Below are positions 1-8,600 of a DNA stretch of 44,706 bases, piece by piece. The stretch's first letter is position 1. Each line of letters starts with the position of its first letter. Source of the DNA: Oceanicaulis sp. GTDB taxonomy: Bacteria > Pseudomonadota > Alphaproteobacteria > Caulobacterales > Maricaulaceae. Location: positions 1 through 44,706 of the forward strand of contig JAFIEB010000129.1 in NCBI GenBank assembly GCA_020832735.1. Direction: 5' to 3'. The notes under the pieces are model-generated. The model was not told the origin of the DNA. It made no database searches and saw only the letters and a list, made by a program, of their open reading frames with translations. A program made the translations under genes and the position numbers.

Positions 1-646
1 CGCCGTCAACCAGTCGCTGGATCTGGCGGTGTCGGTGACCGACGTGGCCCTGGCGGCCGGCGAGGCCATCTCCGACCTTCTGATCGAGATGAAGGAAAAG
101 GCCCTGGCCGCTTCCGACACCTCGCTCGACACGGCCTCGCGTTCGGCTCTGAACGAGGACTTCACGGCGCTGCGCGCGCAGATCTCCACGATCGTGGAGA
201 ACGCCGAGTTCAACGGCATCAACCTGATCGACGGGTCTGTGACCGGCGGCATCTCGGCTCTGGCCAATGCCGACGGCTCGAACACGATCACGGTCGCCGA
301 CGAGGACATGAGCCTGGGCGGGTCGATCGTGACCCTGGCCGCGGCTGCGTCCTTCGCCACCGCCACCCAGGCCTCCGATCTGGCTGACGACATTGAGGAA
401 TCCCTCAACAACGTCAACTCGGCGCTGGCGCGCCTGGGCACCTCTTCCAGATCGCTGGAGATCCACAAGACCTTCGTGGGCAAGCTCTCCGACACGCTGG
501 AGAAGGGCATCGGCAACCTGGTGGACGCCGATCTGGCCAAGGAGTCCGCAAGGCTCCAGTCGCTGCAGGTCAAGCAGCAGCTGGGCATCCAGGCGCTCTC
601 CATCGCCAACTCGGCGCCGAGCACCATCCTGGGCTTCTTCCGCTAG
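1..646 (+). CDS. Flagellin, 3' part (5' end outside window)
   Basis: The reading frame is open from base 2, so the gene starts upstream of the window; about 214 C-terminal residues are present. Flagellin polymerises into the flagellar filament after export by the flagellar type III system. The C-terminal D0 helix is clear: NLVDADLAKESARLQ followed by LQVKQQLGIQALSIANS, ending in ILGFFR. The same block occurs in the complete flagellin at 1349-2182, so the two are paralogs, as in Caulobacter, which carries several flagellins. The central part is short and has no large variable domain. The internal GTG at 29 is not a start, because flagellin-like sequence (AVNQSLDLAV) continues upstream of it. 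The gene is followed by a GC-rich hairpin and then a FlaG-like gene. Confidence 0.95.
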   Translation, partial: AVNQSLDLAVSVTDVALAAGEAISDLLIEMKEKALAASDTSLDTASRSALNEDFTALRAQISTIVENAEFNGINLIDGSVTGGISALANADGSNTITVADEDMSLGGSIVTLAAAASFATATQASDLADDIEESLNNVNSALARLGTSSRSLEIHKTFVGKLSDTLEKGIGNLVDADLAKESARLQSLQVKQQLGIQALSIANSAPSTILGFFR

Positions 647-663
647 GAAAAGCCCATAACGGC

Positions 664-703
664 GATGACGGCCGGAGCGAAGGGGTTCCCTCCGGCCGTC
701 GTC
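664..703 (+). terminator. Hairpin after first flagellin
   Basis: The arms GACGGCCGGA (667-676) and TCCGGCCGTC (691-700) are perfectly complementary and can be extended by three pairs including one wobble. The hairpin starts 17 bases after the stop codon. There is no T-run afterwards, so it may end transcription weakly or protect the 3' end of the abundant flagellin mRNA. Confidence 0.5.
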
Positions 704-776
704 ACCGGCTTCCCGATCCGGGAGGCGGCCTGCAACAAAGGAGGCGCCGGACGCTGACGCGTTCAGTGACACATAG

Positions 777-1151
777 ATGACGGATATTGCGACGCTCATG
801 TCAGGGACGGCCTTGTCGTCCCCTGAGTGGGCCGCAGACGCCGGCGGGGCCGACGGGTCCCGACAGCGCGGCTCTAAAGGGGACGACCCGATCCAGACGG
901 CTGTTAAGGCCGCGATCGGGAAGGCGTTGCCGCGGACGGTGGACAAGATCGAAGCCCTTCGGGACCAGCTTGATGTCAGCGGGCGCTCGCGTCTGCTCAT
1001 CGACCGGGAAGAACGGGCGGGCAGGTTCATCTACCGCATTCTCAATCCGGACACCGGCGAAACCATGCGCCAGTGGCCGCCTGAAGGCTATCTGGACCTG
1101 ATCGCGTTTCTGCGCGACGGGCAGGGCGGCCTGGTCGATCAGCGGGTCTAA
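777..1151 (+). CDS. FlaG-like flagellar protein
   Basis: This is a 124-residue protein. Its C-terminal half (about residues 70-118) has the FlaG pattern: SRLLIDREERAGRFIYRIL, then the family hallmark NPDTGETMRQWPPEGYL, corresponding to the typical D-x-TGE-x-I/M-R-Q-x-P-x-E motif. The N-terminal half is polar and probably disordered. FlaG proteins influence filament length or flagellin behaviour, but their exact role is poorly defined. Placement between two flagellins supports the call. An in-frame TAG at 774-776 fixes ATG 777 as the first possible start. A strong AAAGGAGG lies at 737-744, too far away (32 bases) to serve this start. A T-run terminator follows the gene. Confidence 0.8.
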   Translation: MTDIATLMSGTALSSPEWAADAGGADGSRQRGSKGDDPIQTAVKAAIGKALPRTVDKIEALRDQLDVSGRSRLLIDREERAGRFIYRILNPDTGETMRQWPPEGYLDLIAFLRDGQGGLVDQRV

Positions 1152-1191
1152 GCCCGGCAAGACTGACCGGCTTGCCCGGCAGAAATTAACC

Positions 1192-1234
1192 AAGACAGCG
1201 CGCGTCTGGCCTGGCCGGGCGCGCGGTCTTTTTT
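1192..1234 (+). terminator. Rho-independent terminator after flaG-like gene
   Basis: The arms AAGACAGCGCGC (1192-1203) and GCGCGCGGTCTT (1219-1230) pair with one mismatch. The T-run starts within the last arm and continues to 1234. This separates the FlaG-like gene from the next flagellin. Confidence 0.85.
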
Positions 1235-1277
1235 ACACTCCCTTGATTTGCATCACATTTTTCTCCTGATCCCGGAC

Positions 1278-1293
1278 TGGTCCGCGGCTTGCT
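1278..1293 (+). promoter_or_regulatory. Sigma-54 (-24/-12) promoter of second flagellin
   Basis: TGGTCCGCGGCTTGCT matches the sigma-54 consensus TGGCAC-N5-TTGCA/T. The invariant GG (1279-1280) and GC (1291-1292) are exactly 10 bases apart. Transcription would start near 1304, giving a leader of about 45 bases before ATG 1349. Late flagellar genes, including flagellins, use RpoN with FlbD in Caulobacter. Confidence 0.75.
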
Positions 1294-1348
1294 GCACAGG
1301 CGGGCGACAGCGCTGCGGAACGTGGCGGCGGGATACGGGAGAATACCT

Positions 1349-2182
1349 ATGACGTTGAGCGTCCACACCAACACCTCGGCTATGATCGCCCTGCAGAACC
1401 TGAACAAGACCAATCAGGACATCAACGGGGCGCAAAACCGCATCAATACCGGCTTGCGCGTGTCAGGCGCCAAGGACAATGCGGCCGTCTTCGCCGTCGC
1501 CCAGAGCATGCGGGCCGATATCGGCGCGCTGGGATCGGTCAAGGGCTCGCTGGACCGGGCGGTGTCGATCACCGACGTGGCCATCGCGGCCGCCGAGGCG
1601 ATCTCCGACCTGCTGATCGAGATGCGCGAAAAAGCCACCGCCGCCATGGACCCGTCCATCGACGCGTTCGCGCGCCAGGCCTATGACGGCGACTTCAAGG
1701 CGCTGATGGAACAGGTCAATGTGATCATCTCCAACGCCGAGTTTGACGGCGCGAACCTGCTGAACGGCTCCCTGAGCAACGGCATCGACTTCCTGGCCGA
1801 CGCCGATGCGGCGCGCACGATCAATCTGTCAGCCCACGACATGTCCTTCTCCGGCGCCATCATCACCATTGAAAGCACGGCGAGCCTCGGCACCGTCACG
1901 CTGGCCGGCCAGGTCGTCAGCGCCATCTCGGCGAGCCTGGACAATGTCAACTCGGCGCTGGCCAATCTGGGCTCGGACGGCAAGAAGATGGAGGCCCACC
2001 GCACCTTCGTGGGCAAGCTCACCGACGCGCTCACAGTGGGCGTGGGCAATCTGGTGGACGCAGACCTCGCCAAGGAGGGCGCGCGCCTGCAGGCGCTGCA
2101 GGTCAAGCAGCAGCTGGGCGTTCAGGCGCTGTCCATCGCCAACTCCGAGCCGCAGATCATCCTGTCGCTGTTCGGCCGGTAA
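1349..2182 (+). CDS. Flagellin
   Basis: This is a complete 277-residue flagellin, close to the length of Caulobacter flagellins. The N-terminal D0/D1 helices are typical: MTLSVHTNTSAMIALQNLN, then INTGLRVSGAKDNAAVFAVA. The C-terminal block NLVDADLAKEGARLQALQVK is nearly the same as in the upstream partial flagellin. The start is ATG 1349, placed by the conserved N-terminus and by GGGAGA at 1337-1342; the frame is open upstream to 1289, but that lies inside the sigma-54 promoter. The gene is a self-contained unit: sigma-54 promoter upstream, strong terminator downstream. Its substitutions relative to the first flagellin are spread over the whole protein, so it is a diverged paralog and not a recent duplicate. 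Confidence 0.97.
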   Translation: MTLSVHTNTSAMIALQNLNKTNQDINGAQNRINTGLRVSGAKDNAAVFAVAQSMRADIGALGSVKGSLDRAVSITDVAIAAAEAISDLLIEMREKATAAMDPSIDAFARQAYDGDFKALMEQVNVIISNAEFDGANLLNGSLSNGIDFLADADAARTINLSAHDMSFSGAIITIESTASLGTVTLAGQVVSAISASLDNVNSALANLGSDGKKMEAHRTFVGKLTDALTVGVGNLVDADLAKEGARLQALQVKQQLGVQALSIANSEPQIILSLFGR

Positions 2183-2207
2183 GGCTGACGCAGCCCGCTT
2201 TGAAGAC

Positions 2208-2241
2208 ACCGCCCGGCGCCCGCCCGCCGGGCGGTTTCCGT
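2208..2241 (+). terminator. Rho-independent terminator after second flagellin
   Basis: The perfect 10-bp stem ACCGCCCGGC (2208-2217) and GCCGGGCGGT (2226-2235) has an 8-base loop and is followed by the short T-rich tail TTCCGTT. Confidence 0.8.
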
Positions 2242-2290
2242 TCGGGCCAGACTCAGGCGAGCGTGACCATATCCAGCGGAGCGGTGCGCC

Positions 2291-3457
2291 ATGATCGATC
2301 TGCCCTACGGGCGCCAGTCCATCGACGAGAGCGATATCGAGGCCGTCGCACGCGTGCTGCGCAGCGATTTTCTGACCACCGGCCCGGAAGTGTCTGCGTT
2401 CGAGCGCGACTTTGCAGAGGCTGTGGACGCGCCGCACGCAATAGCCTGCAACAGCGCCACCGCCGCGCTGCACCTGGCGCTCGACGCGCTGGGCGCAGGC
2501 AAGGGCGATGTGTGCATCACGCCAGCGGTCACCTTCCTGGCCACCGCCAACGCCGCGCTCTATTGCGGGGCTGAGGTGATCTTCGCCGATGTGGACGCCG
2601 CCACCGGCCTGATGACGCCGGATACGCTCAGCCAGGCTTTGTCGCGCGCAGGCTCCTCAGCGCGCGCCGTGCTGCCGGTGCATCTGGCCGGGGCGATGTG
2701 CGACATGCCCGCGATTGCTGACATGGCGCGCCAGGCCGGGCTGGCGGTGGTGGAGGACAGCTGTCACGCGATTGGCTCAGTGGATGCGCAGGGGCGCCCG
2801 GCCGGAGCCAGCGATCACAGCGACGCGTCGACGTTCTCTTTCCACCCGGTCAAGACGCTGGCGTGCGGCGAGGGGGGGATGGTCACCACGCGCTCGGCAA
2901 AGCTCGCCGGGCATATGGCGCGCGCCCGTTCCCACGGCGTGGAGCGCGATCCGGCACGGTTTCAGCGCGCGCAGGGCGCGCATGAGCCGTGGTGGCACGA
3001 GATGGTCCAGCTCGGCTGGAATTACCGCATGCCCGACATCAACGCGGCGCTCGGCCGCTCGCAGCTGAGGCGCCTGCCGCTCTTCGCCGCGCGCCGGCGC
3101 GCGCTGGCGGCGCTGTATCAGGAGGCGCTGACCGGCCTCGCCCCGCTGGTGCTGACGCCCGCGGACGGTAAAGGCGATCCGTGCCGGCATCTCTACAATG
3201 TGCGCATCGATTTTGCGGCGGCGGGCGTGAGCCGGGCTGACGTGATGGCGCGGCTGAAGGCGGACGGGATCGGCGCCCAGGTCCACTATATCCCGCTTTA
3301 CCGCCAGCCGTTTTACGCCCCGCGCCATGGCGCCGGTCCGCTGCCGGGCGCAGAAGCGTATTATGCGCGCACCCTCTCCCTGCCGCTCTGGCCGGGCATG
3401 GCCGATGATGATCCGGCGCGCGTCGCGGAGGCGCTGGGCCGGGCGCTGGGGGCGTAG
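2291..3457 (+). CDS. pseC: UDP-4-amino-4,6-dideoxy-N-acetyl-beta-L-altrosamine transaminase (PseC)
   Basis: This 388-residue protein belongs to the DegT/DnrJ/EryC1 PLP-dependent sugar aminotransferases. The opening (IDLPYGRQSIDESDIEAV, then SDFLTTGPEV) is diagnostic for PseC, the second enzyme of pseudaminic acid synthesis; it transfers an amino group from glutamate to the 4-keto sugar. The PLP lysine is K188 in SFHPVKTLACGEGG, and the Asp that contacts the PLP pyridine is D156 in VVEDSCHA. The product decorates flagellins in many polar-flagellated bacteria (FlmB in Caulobacter), which fits its place directly after a flagellin. Start ATG 2291 has GGAG at 2278-2281. No other pse genes are in the window, so the rest of the pathway must lie elsewhere. 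Confidence 0.9.
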   Translation: MIDLPYGRQSIDESDIEAVARVLRSDFLTTGPEVSAFERDFAEAVDAPHAIACNSATAALHLALDALGAGKGDVCITPAVTFLATANAALYCGAEVIFADVDAATGLMTPDTLSQALSRAGSSARAVLPVHLAGAMCDMPAIADMARQAGLAVVEDSCHAIGSVDAQGRPAGASDHSDASTFSFHPVKTLACGEGGMVTTRSAKLAGHMARARSHGVERDPARFQRAQGAHEPWWHEMVQLGWNYRMPDINAALGRSQLRRLPLFAARRRALAALYQEALTGLAPLVLTPADGKGDPCRHLYNVRIDFAAAGVSRADVMARLKADGIGAQVHYIPLYRQPFYAPRHGAGPLPGAEAYYARTLSLPLWPGMADDDPARVAEALGRALGA

Positions 3458-3607
3458 ATTGAGGCCCGCCCGGGCTCATGCTGCACCTGCGCGCGCGCCC
3501 TGCGTGGACAGGGTCGGGGCGAATGCTTAAATCAGGGCGTGATGTGCGTGTGTCCGGCGCGCGCAGCGCTTCCGTTTTGGTCCGGACCGATCTGAAAGCC
3601 CGCTCCC

Positions 3608-5446
3608 ATGTCGCAAGACGCCTTTCCCGTCGAGACGCGCCGCCATTCGGCCGCGCACCTGATGGCCGCCGCGATCAAGGACCTGTTCCCGACCGCGCAG
3701 TTCGGGGTGGGGCCGGCGACAGCGACCGGATTCTTCTATGACATCGCGCTTCCCGAGCCGCTGACGCTGGAGGATCTGCCGAAGATCGAAAAGCGCATGA
3801 AGGAGCTGCGCGCGGCCAAGCACCGCTTTGTCTGCGAGGAGCTGCCCATCGCCGACGCCATCGCCTATATGGAGCGCGAGGGCCAGCCGCTGAAAGTGGA
3901 GCTTTTAAAGCTCCTGCGCGACAAGGGCTCGACCGCGATTGCGAAAGAGACCGGGGATGAGTCCGTTGTGGCCGAGGGCGCCGAGACGGTGACCTTCTAC
4001 CGCACCGGCGATTTCGTCGATCTGTGCCGCGGTCCCCATGTGGACCACACCGGCCAGGTAGGTCATTTCAAGCTGCGCTCCATCGCCGGCGCCTATTGGC
4101 GCGGCGATCAGAAGAACGCCCAGCTCCAGCGCATCCACGCCCTTGGCTATGACACCAAGGAGGAGCTGGAGCAGCGCCTCGTCCAGATCGAGGAAGCCGA
4201 AAAGCGCGATCACCGCCGCCTCGGCCGGGAGATGGATCTATTCCATTTCCAGGAAGAGGCCCCCGGCGCGGTGTTCTGGCATCCCAAGGGCTGGACCCTG
4301 TTCCAGAGCCTGATCGACTATATGCGCCGGCGCCAGACCGAGGCCGACTATGTCGAGATCAACACGCCCGACCTGATGGACCGGCGCCTGTGGGAGCGTT
4401 CGGGCCACTGGGAGAAGTTCGGCGAGAACATGTTCACCACCGAGGAGGTGGAGGAGCGGGTGTTCGCCCTGAAGCCGATGAACTGCCCCGGCGGGGTGGA
4501 GGTGTTCAAGCACGGCCTGCGCAGCTATCGCGAGCTGCCGCTGCGCATCGCCGAGTTCGGCAAGGTGCACCGGTTTGAATCGTCCGGCGCCCTGCACGGG
4601 CTGATGCGCGTGCGCGCCTTTACCCAGGATGACGCTCACATCTATTGCACCGAAGACCAGATCACCGCCGAGAGCGTCGAGGTGTGCCGGCTGATCCTTG
4701 ATATCTACAAGGATTTCGGGTTCGAGGACGTGCGGGTGAAATTCTCCGACCGTCCGGAAAAGCGCATCGGCTCGGACGCGGTCTGGGATCAGTCCGAGGC
4801 TGCGCTGAAAGCCGCGATCGAGGCCACGGGCCTGCCTTATACGCACAATCCTGGCGAGGGCGCCTTCTACGGGCCGAAGCTGGAGTTCGTGCTGCGCGAC
4901 GCCATCGGGCGCGACTGGCAGTGCGGCACGCTGCAGGTCGACCTCAACCTGCCTGCGCGCCTGGACGCGTTCTACATCACCGCCGAGGGCGACAAGCGCC
5001 CGCCGGTGATGCTGCACCGCGCCCTGTTCGGCTCGCTGGAGCGCTTCACCGGTATTTTGCTGGAGCATTACGCCGGCAAGCTGCCGGTCTGGATGGCGCC
5101 GGTGCAGGCCGTGGTCATCCCTATCGCCGACCGGCATGAGGATTACGCGCTCTCGGTGCGCCGCAAGCTGATGAAGGCCGATATCGGCGCGGTCAGCAGC
5201 GGCGTGCGTGTGGAGGCGGATCTGGGTTCGGAGCGGATGCAGAAGAAGATCCGCAACGCCCAGACCCAGAAAATCCCCTACATGCTGGTGGTCGGCGACG
5301 CCGAGGCTGAAGCGGGAGCTGTGGCCGTGCGCCATCGCGAGCATGGCGATCTGGGCGTGTTCAGTCTGGATGAGTTCATCGCCCGCATCGGTGAGGAGCA
5401 GCGCACGCGCCGCGACCTGCCTGCGCGCGAGACCGTGGACGCCTGA
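3608..5446 (+). CDS. thrS: Threonyl-tRNA synthetase lacking the TGS domain
   Basis: The 612-residue enzyme charges tRNA-Thr in the cytoplasm. The N2 editing domain starts almost at the N-terminus: HSAAH (H13, H17) and DLCRGPH (C140, H144) are the deacylation motifs that remove mischarged serine. The class II core carries the zinc ligands C293 (KPMNCPGG), H344 (DDAH) and H470 (VMLHRALFG). The C-terminal anticodon-binding domain covers about residues 505-600. Ordinary bacterial ThrRS is about 640 residues with a TGS (N1) domain of about 60 residues before the editing domain; that domain is absent here. An in-frame TGA at 3593-3595, 15 bases before ATG 3608, rules out a longer start in this frame. 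No T-box-like leader is seen, as expected in Proteobacteria. Confidence 0.97.
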   Translation: MSQDAFPVETRRHSAAHLMAAAIKDLFPTAQFGVGPATATGFFYDIALPEPLTLEDLPKIEKRMKELRAAKHRFVCEELPIADAIAYMEREGQPLKVELLKLLRDKGSTAIAKETGDESVVAEGAETVTFYRTGDFVDLCRGPHVDHTGQVGHFKLRSIAGAYWRGDQKNAQLQRIHALGYDTKEELEQRLVQIEEAEKRDHRRLGREMDLFHFQEEAPGAVFWHPKGWTLFQSLIDYMRRRQTEADYVEINTPDLMDRRLWERSGHWEKFGENMFTTEEVEERVFALKPMNCPGGVEVFKHGLRSYRELPLRIAEFGKVHRFESSGALHGLMRVRAFTQDDAHIYCTEDQITAESVEVCRLILDIYKDFGFEDVRVKFSDRPEKRIGSDAVWDQSEAALKAAIEATGLPYTHNPGEGAFYGPKLEFVLRDAIGRDWQCGTLQVDLNLPARLDAFYITAEGDKRPPVMLHRALFGSLERFTGILLEHYAGKLPVWMAPVQAVVIPIADRHEDYALSVRRKLMKADIGAVSSGVRVEADLGSERMQKKIRNAQTQKIPYMLVVGDAEAEAGAVAVRHREHGDLGVFSLDEFIARIGEEQRTRRDLPARETVDA

Positions 5447-5595
5447 GCGCGGCCACGGGCGGACCTGAAAGGCCCGGCGCGGCTTGTGCAGCTGCGCCGG
5501 GGCTCATTTACACAGTTTTACGCGGCGTTAACCGCACCGCCCCCTCTTGATAGGCGGGCGCGCCTGTGCGCCGCGTCCGGCGGTGCTGATTTCTG

Positions 5596-5604
5596 TGTGG
5601 ATAC
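5596..5604 (-). promoter_or_regulatory. Possible DnaA box upstream of podJ-like gene
   Basis: TGTGGATAC on the plus strand is the complement of GTATCCACA, matching 8 of 9 positions of the DnaA box TTATCCACA. It lies about 85 bases before ATG 5688. Two TTTACACA repeats (5507-5514 and 5629-5636) flank it and resemble weaker boxes. A CcrM-type GANTC site (GATTC, 5680-5684) sits just before the start codon. In Caulobacter podJ is reported to be under DnaA and GcrA control, which makes the match worth testing. Confidence 0.4.
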
Positions 5605-5687
5605 CAGATATTGCGGTCTCGCATCCGGTTTACACAAGATTAACGGGTCAGCTAGCGTCGCAGGGAGTCTTTGGGAGTTGATTCGGT

Positions 5688-8600
5688 ATGCCGTCCGGGG
5701 CGCCTTGGAGTGTGAAGGGGATCGACCCTCGCGCCCGCGCGATCGCCAAGACGGCGGCGCGCCGGGAAGGCATGACCCTGGGCGAGTGGCTCAACAAGGT
5801 TATTCTCGATGACGGCCCGGCTGGCGGCTCCGAGGACTGGGACGAGCGCCTGTCGGCCTATCCCGGCTTTGGTGGCGGCGGCGGCGATGAAGGGGATAAC
5901 GACGCCCTGCGCGCGGTGATCGCGCGCCTGACCGACCGGCTGGAGTCCGCCGAGCAGCGTTCCCAGCACGCTCTGACCGGCGTGGACCAGTCGGTGCTGG
6001 CTCTGTCGCGCCGGCTTGAGATGCTGGAGGAGGCGCGCGGCGAGGACGAGGGCGCGTTCGAAGAAGCGCTGGCGCGCACCCGCGGGCGCCATGACGAGCT
6101 GATGGAGCGCCTGCGCCGCCTGGAGCGGGCCGGTCCGGCCGGGGGCGCTGATCCGGCGGCCCTCAAGGCGGTCGAGACCACCATGGGCAAGCTTGCCGGC
6201 CGGCTTTACGAGACCGAACGCGACGTGCGCGCCGAACTTGATAATCTCGCCCACAAAGACGAGCGCCGCCGCGAGGCGTCCGAACGCACCGCCAAAGCTC
6301 TGGGCGCGCGCCTGGACGAGACCGAGGCCCGCCTGCGCGACGACCAGAAGGCGCTGCGTGACCAGGTCGAGGCGCAGACACAGCGCGTAGGCGAGACCAT
6401 GCGCGGCGTCGAGGATATCGCGCGCCGCCTGCAGAGCCGCATCATCGCCGCTGAAAACGCCACCCATCAGGCCGCCGACGCGCTGGCCGGATCGCAGCAG
6501 GCGCTGGACGCGCGCTTACGCGAGCTGGAGGCGCGCCAGGGCTCATCGGTGGGCGCCGATGAAATCAATCGCCGTTTCGAGGTGCTGGGCCGCGAACTGG
6601 CGGCTATAATCCGCGAGACCCGCGAAGACTGCGCGCGCCAGATCGCCGCGCTGGACGGGGAGACGGGCGGCGCCGGACGCCTGGAGCGGGCGCTGGAGGC
6701 GGCTGAAGGCCGGCTGGCCGCCGCCGAGGCGCGCCAGTCCGACGCTCTGAACCGTATCGCTCACGAAGTGGGCCGGCTGTCGCGCGCCGTGGACCGCCGC
6801 ATCGAGGCGGCCGAGCGCCGGCTGGAGCATCGCTTCAGCGAGACCGAACGCGCGCGCCGGACCCGCGAGGATCAAACCACCCTGGAAGCGCGCCTGGATA
6901 CGGTGCGCGCTGAAAACACCGCCGCAGTGCGGCGCATCGGCGAGGAGGTGGCCCGTCTGGGCGAGACCCTCTCTGATCGCGTGCACAAGGCCGAGGAACG
7001 CTCGGCCCGCGCGGTCGAAGCGGCAGGCGAACGCATGGCCAAGGTCGTCGAACGCATGGAACAGGCGCGCGCAGCCGCGCCCGAAGCGGATCTGGACGCG
7101 CGCATACGCGCCTCCGAGGAACGCACCGCCCAGCGCATCAATGACGCCATGGGCGGGGTGTATGAGCGCCTCGACCAGGCGCGCGCGGAGACCGCCGAGG
7201 CGCTCTCTCCGGTGCAGCGCGCGATGACGGCGCTGGCCGACCGGCTCGAAGCGATCGAGCGCAAGGGATCATCTGACGCCTCCGGTCCGGATGCGCCCGC
7301 GCGCCGGCGGCGCGGCGGCGGCGGTGATGACGGCGGCGATGGCGGTGATGACGGCGATGAGGCGCCCGCGCCGAAGTGGGCTGCGGCTCTGGCCGCGCCG
7401 GGCGCGCATACATTCTCGGTCGAAGCCGATGAGACCCTGCCCCAGCCGCCCGGCCTTGAGGATGCAGCCGGCGGCGAAGATGATTTTGCGGTGAGCGCCG
7501 ATTCAGCGCCCGGCGCCGGCGCGTTCTGGCCCGAAGAGCCGCTGTCATCGCCCGCCCAGGCGGCGCCAGAGCCGGCTCAAGCCCGGCGCGAAGCGCGCAT
7601 GGGCGCCACGGCGGATGCTGATTTCCTGGCGGCGGCGCGCAAGACCGTGCGCGCCAATCGTGCGAACGCCGCCGACTGGGCCCCGCCGCCTGAGCCCGAG
7701 GCCGGGCGCAGCCGCGTCGTGCTGGTGGGCGCCAGCGTGCTGGGTTTCGCCGCCGTGGCCGCCGCGGCGGGCGTGCTGGCGCTGGAAGCCTTTGGCGGGG
7801 GATCGCCTGCGCGCCCGGCGCCGTCCGATCCGGCCGCTGCGCTGTCTACCTTGTTCGCCGACGCCGGTTCGGGCGCCGCGCCCGGACCGTCTGTTCCCGC
7901 CGGGCCGGTGATCCCGGACGAGGCCGCAGACAGCTCCACACCGCAAGAGGCCGCAGACGAAGCGGCGGATGCGGGCGACACGCCCGGCCTGCCCGATCCG
8001 GTTCCCGTGCCGCGCAACGCGCCGGTTCCCGCCGATCGCGAACCTTCCCAGCCCGCGCCGCGCGCGGCTGAACCTGCGTCTGAGCCCACCCCGCGCGCGG
8101 AGCCGCCCAGCCTGGAGCGCGCGGCGGCCGATGGCGACCGGGTGGCGCGCTATCAGCTGGCGCTGGAGCGTCTGGAGGCGGGCGCCCTGGGCGACGCCGC
8201 CGCGCTGATGCGCCGCGCCGCCGAGCAGGGCGTGCCCGACGCCATGCGCCGCTACGCCATGATGCTGCAGCGCGGACAGGGCGTGGAGGCGGACGCCGCC
8301 GCCGCGCGCCAGTGGATGGTGCGCGCCGCCGAGGCCGGCAATGTGCTGGCCATGTTCGAGGCTGGCGGCATGTTCATCAGCGCCGACGATACGCCCGAGA
8401 ACCAGACCGCCGCCGCGCGCTGGTTCCAGGAAGCGGCCTTGCACGGCAATCGCGACAGCCAGTTCAATATCGCGCTCCTGTTCCAGGAGGGCTTCGGCGT
8501 GCCTCAGAGCCTGCCGGACGCCTATGCCTGGCTGCGCATCGCGGCCAATGCCGGCGATGAGGACGCCGCAGCGCGCGCCTCCAGCCTGCGCCGCCAGCTC

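Noticed and set aside
719-734. CGGGAGGCGGCCTGCA as a second sigma-54 promoter for the FlaG-like gene
   Set aside because: GG-N10-GC is present, but the first base and several flanking positions differ from consensus; chance match is likely in GC-rich DNA.
3458-3607. T-box or attenuator leader for thrS
   Set aside because: No T-box motif or T-run hairpin in the 150 bases; T-boxes are not expected in this group.
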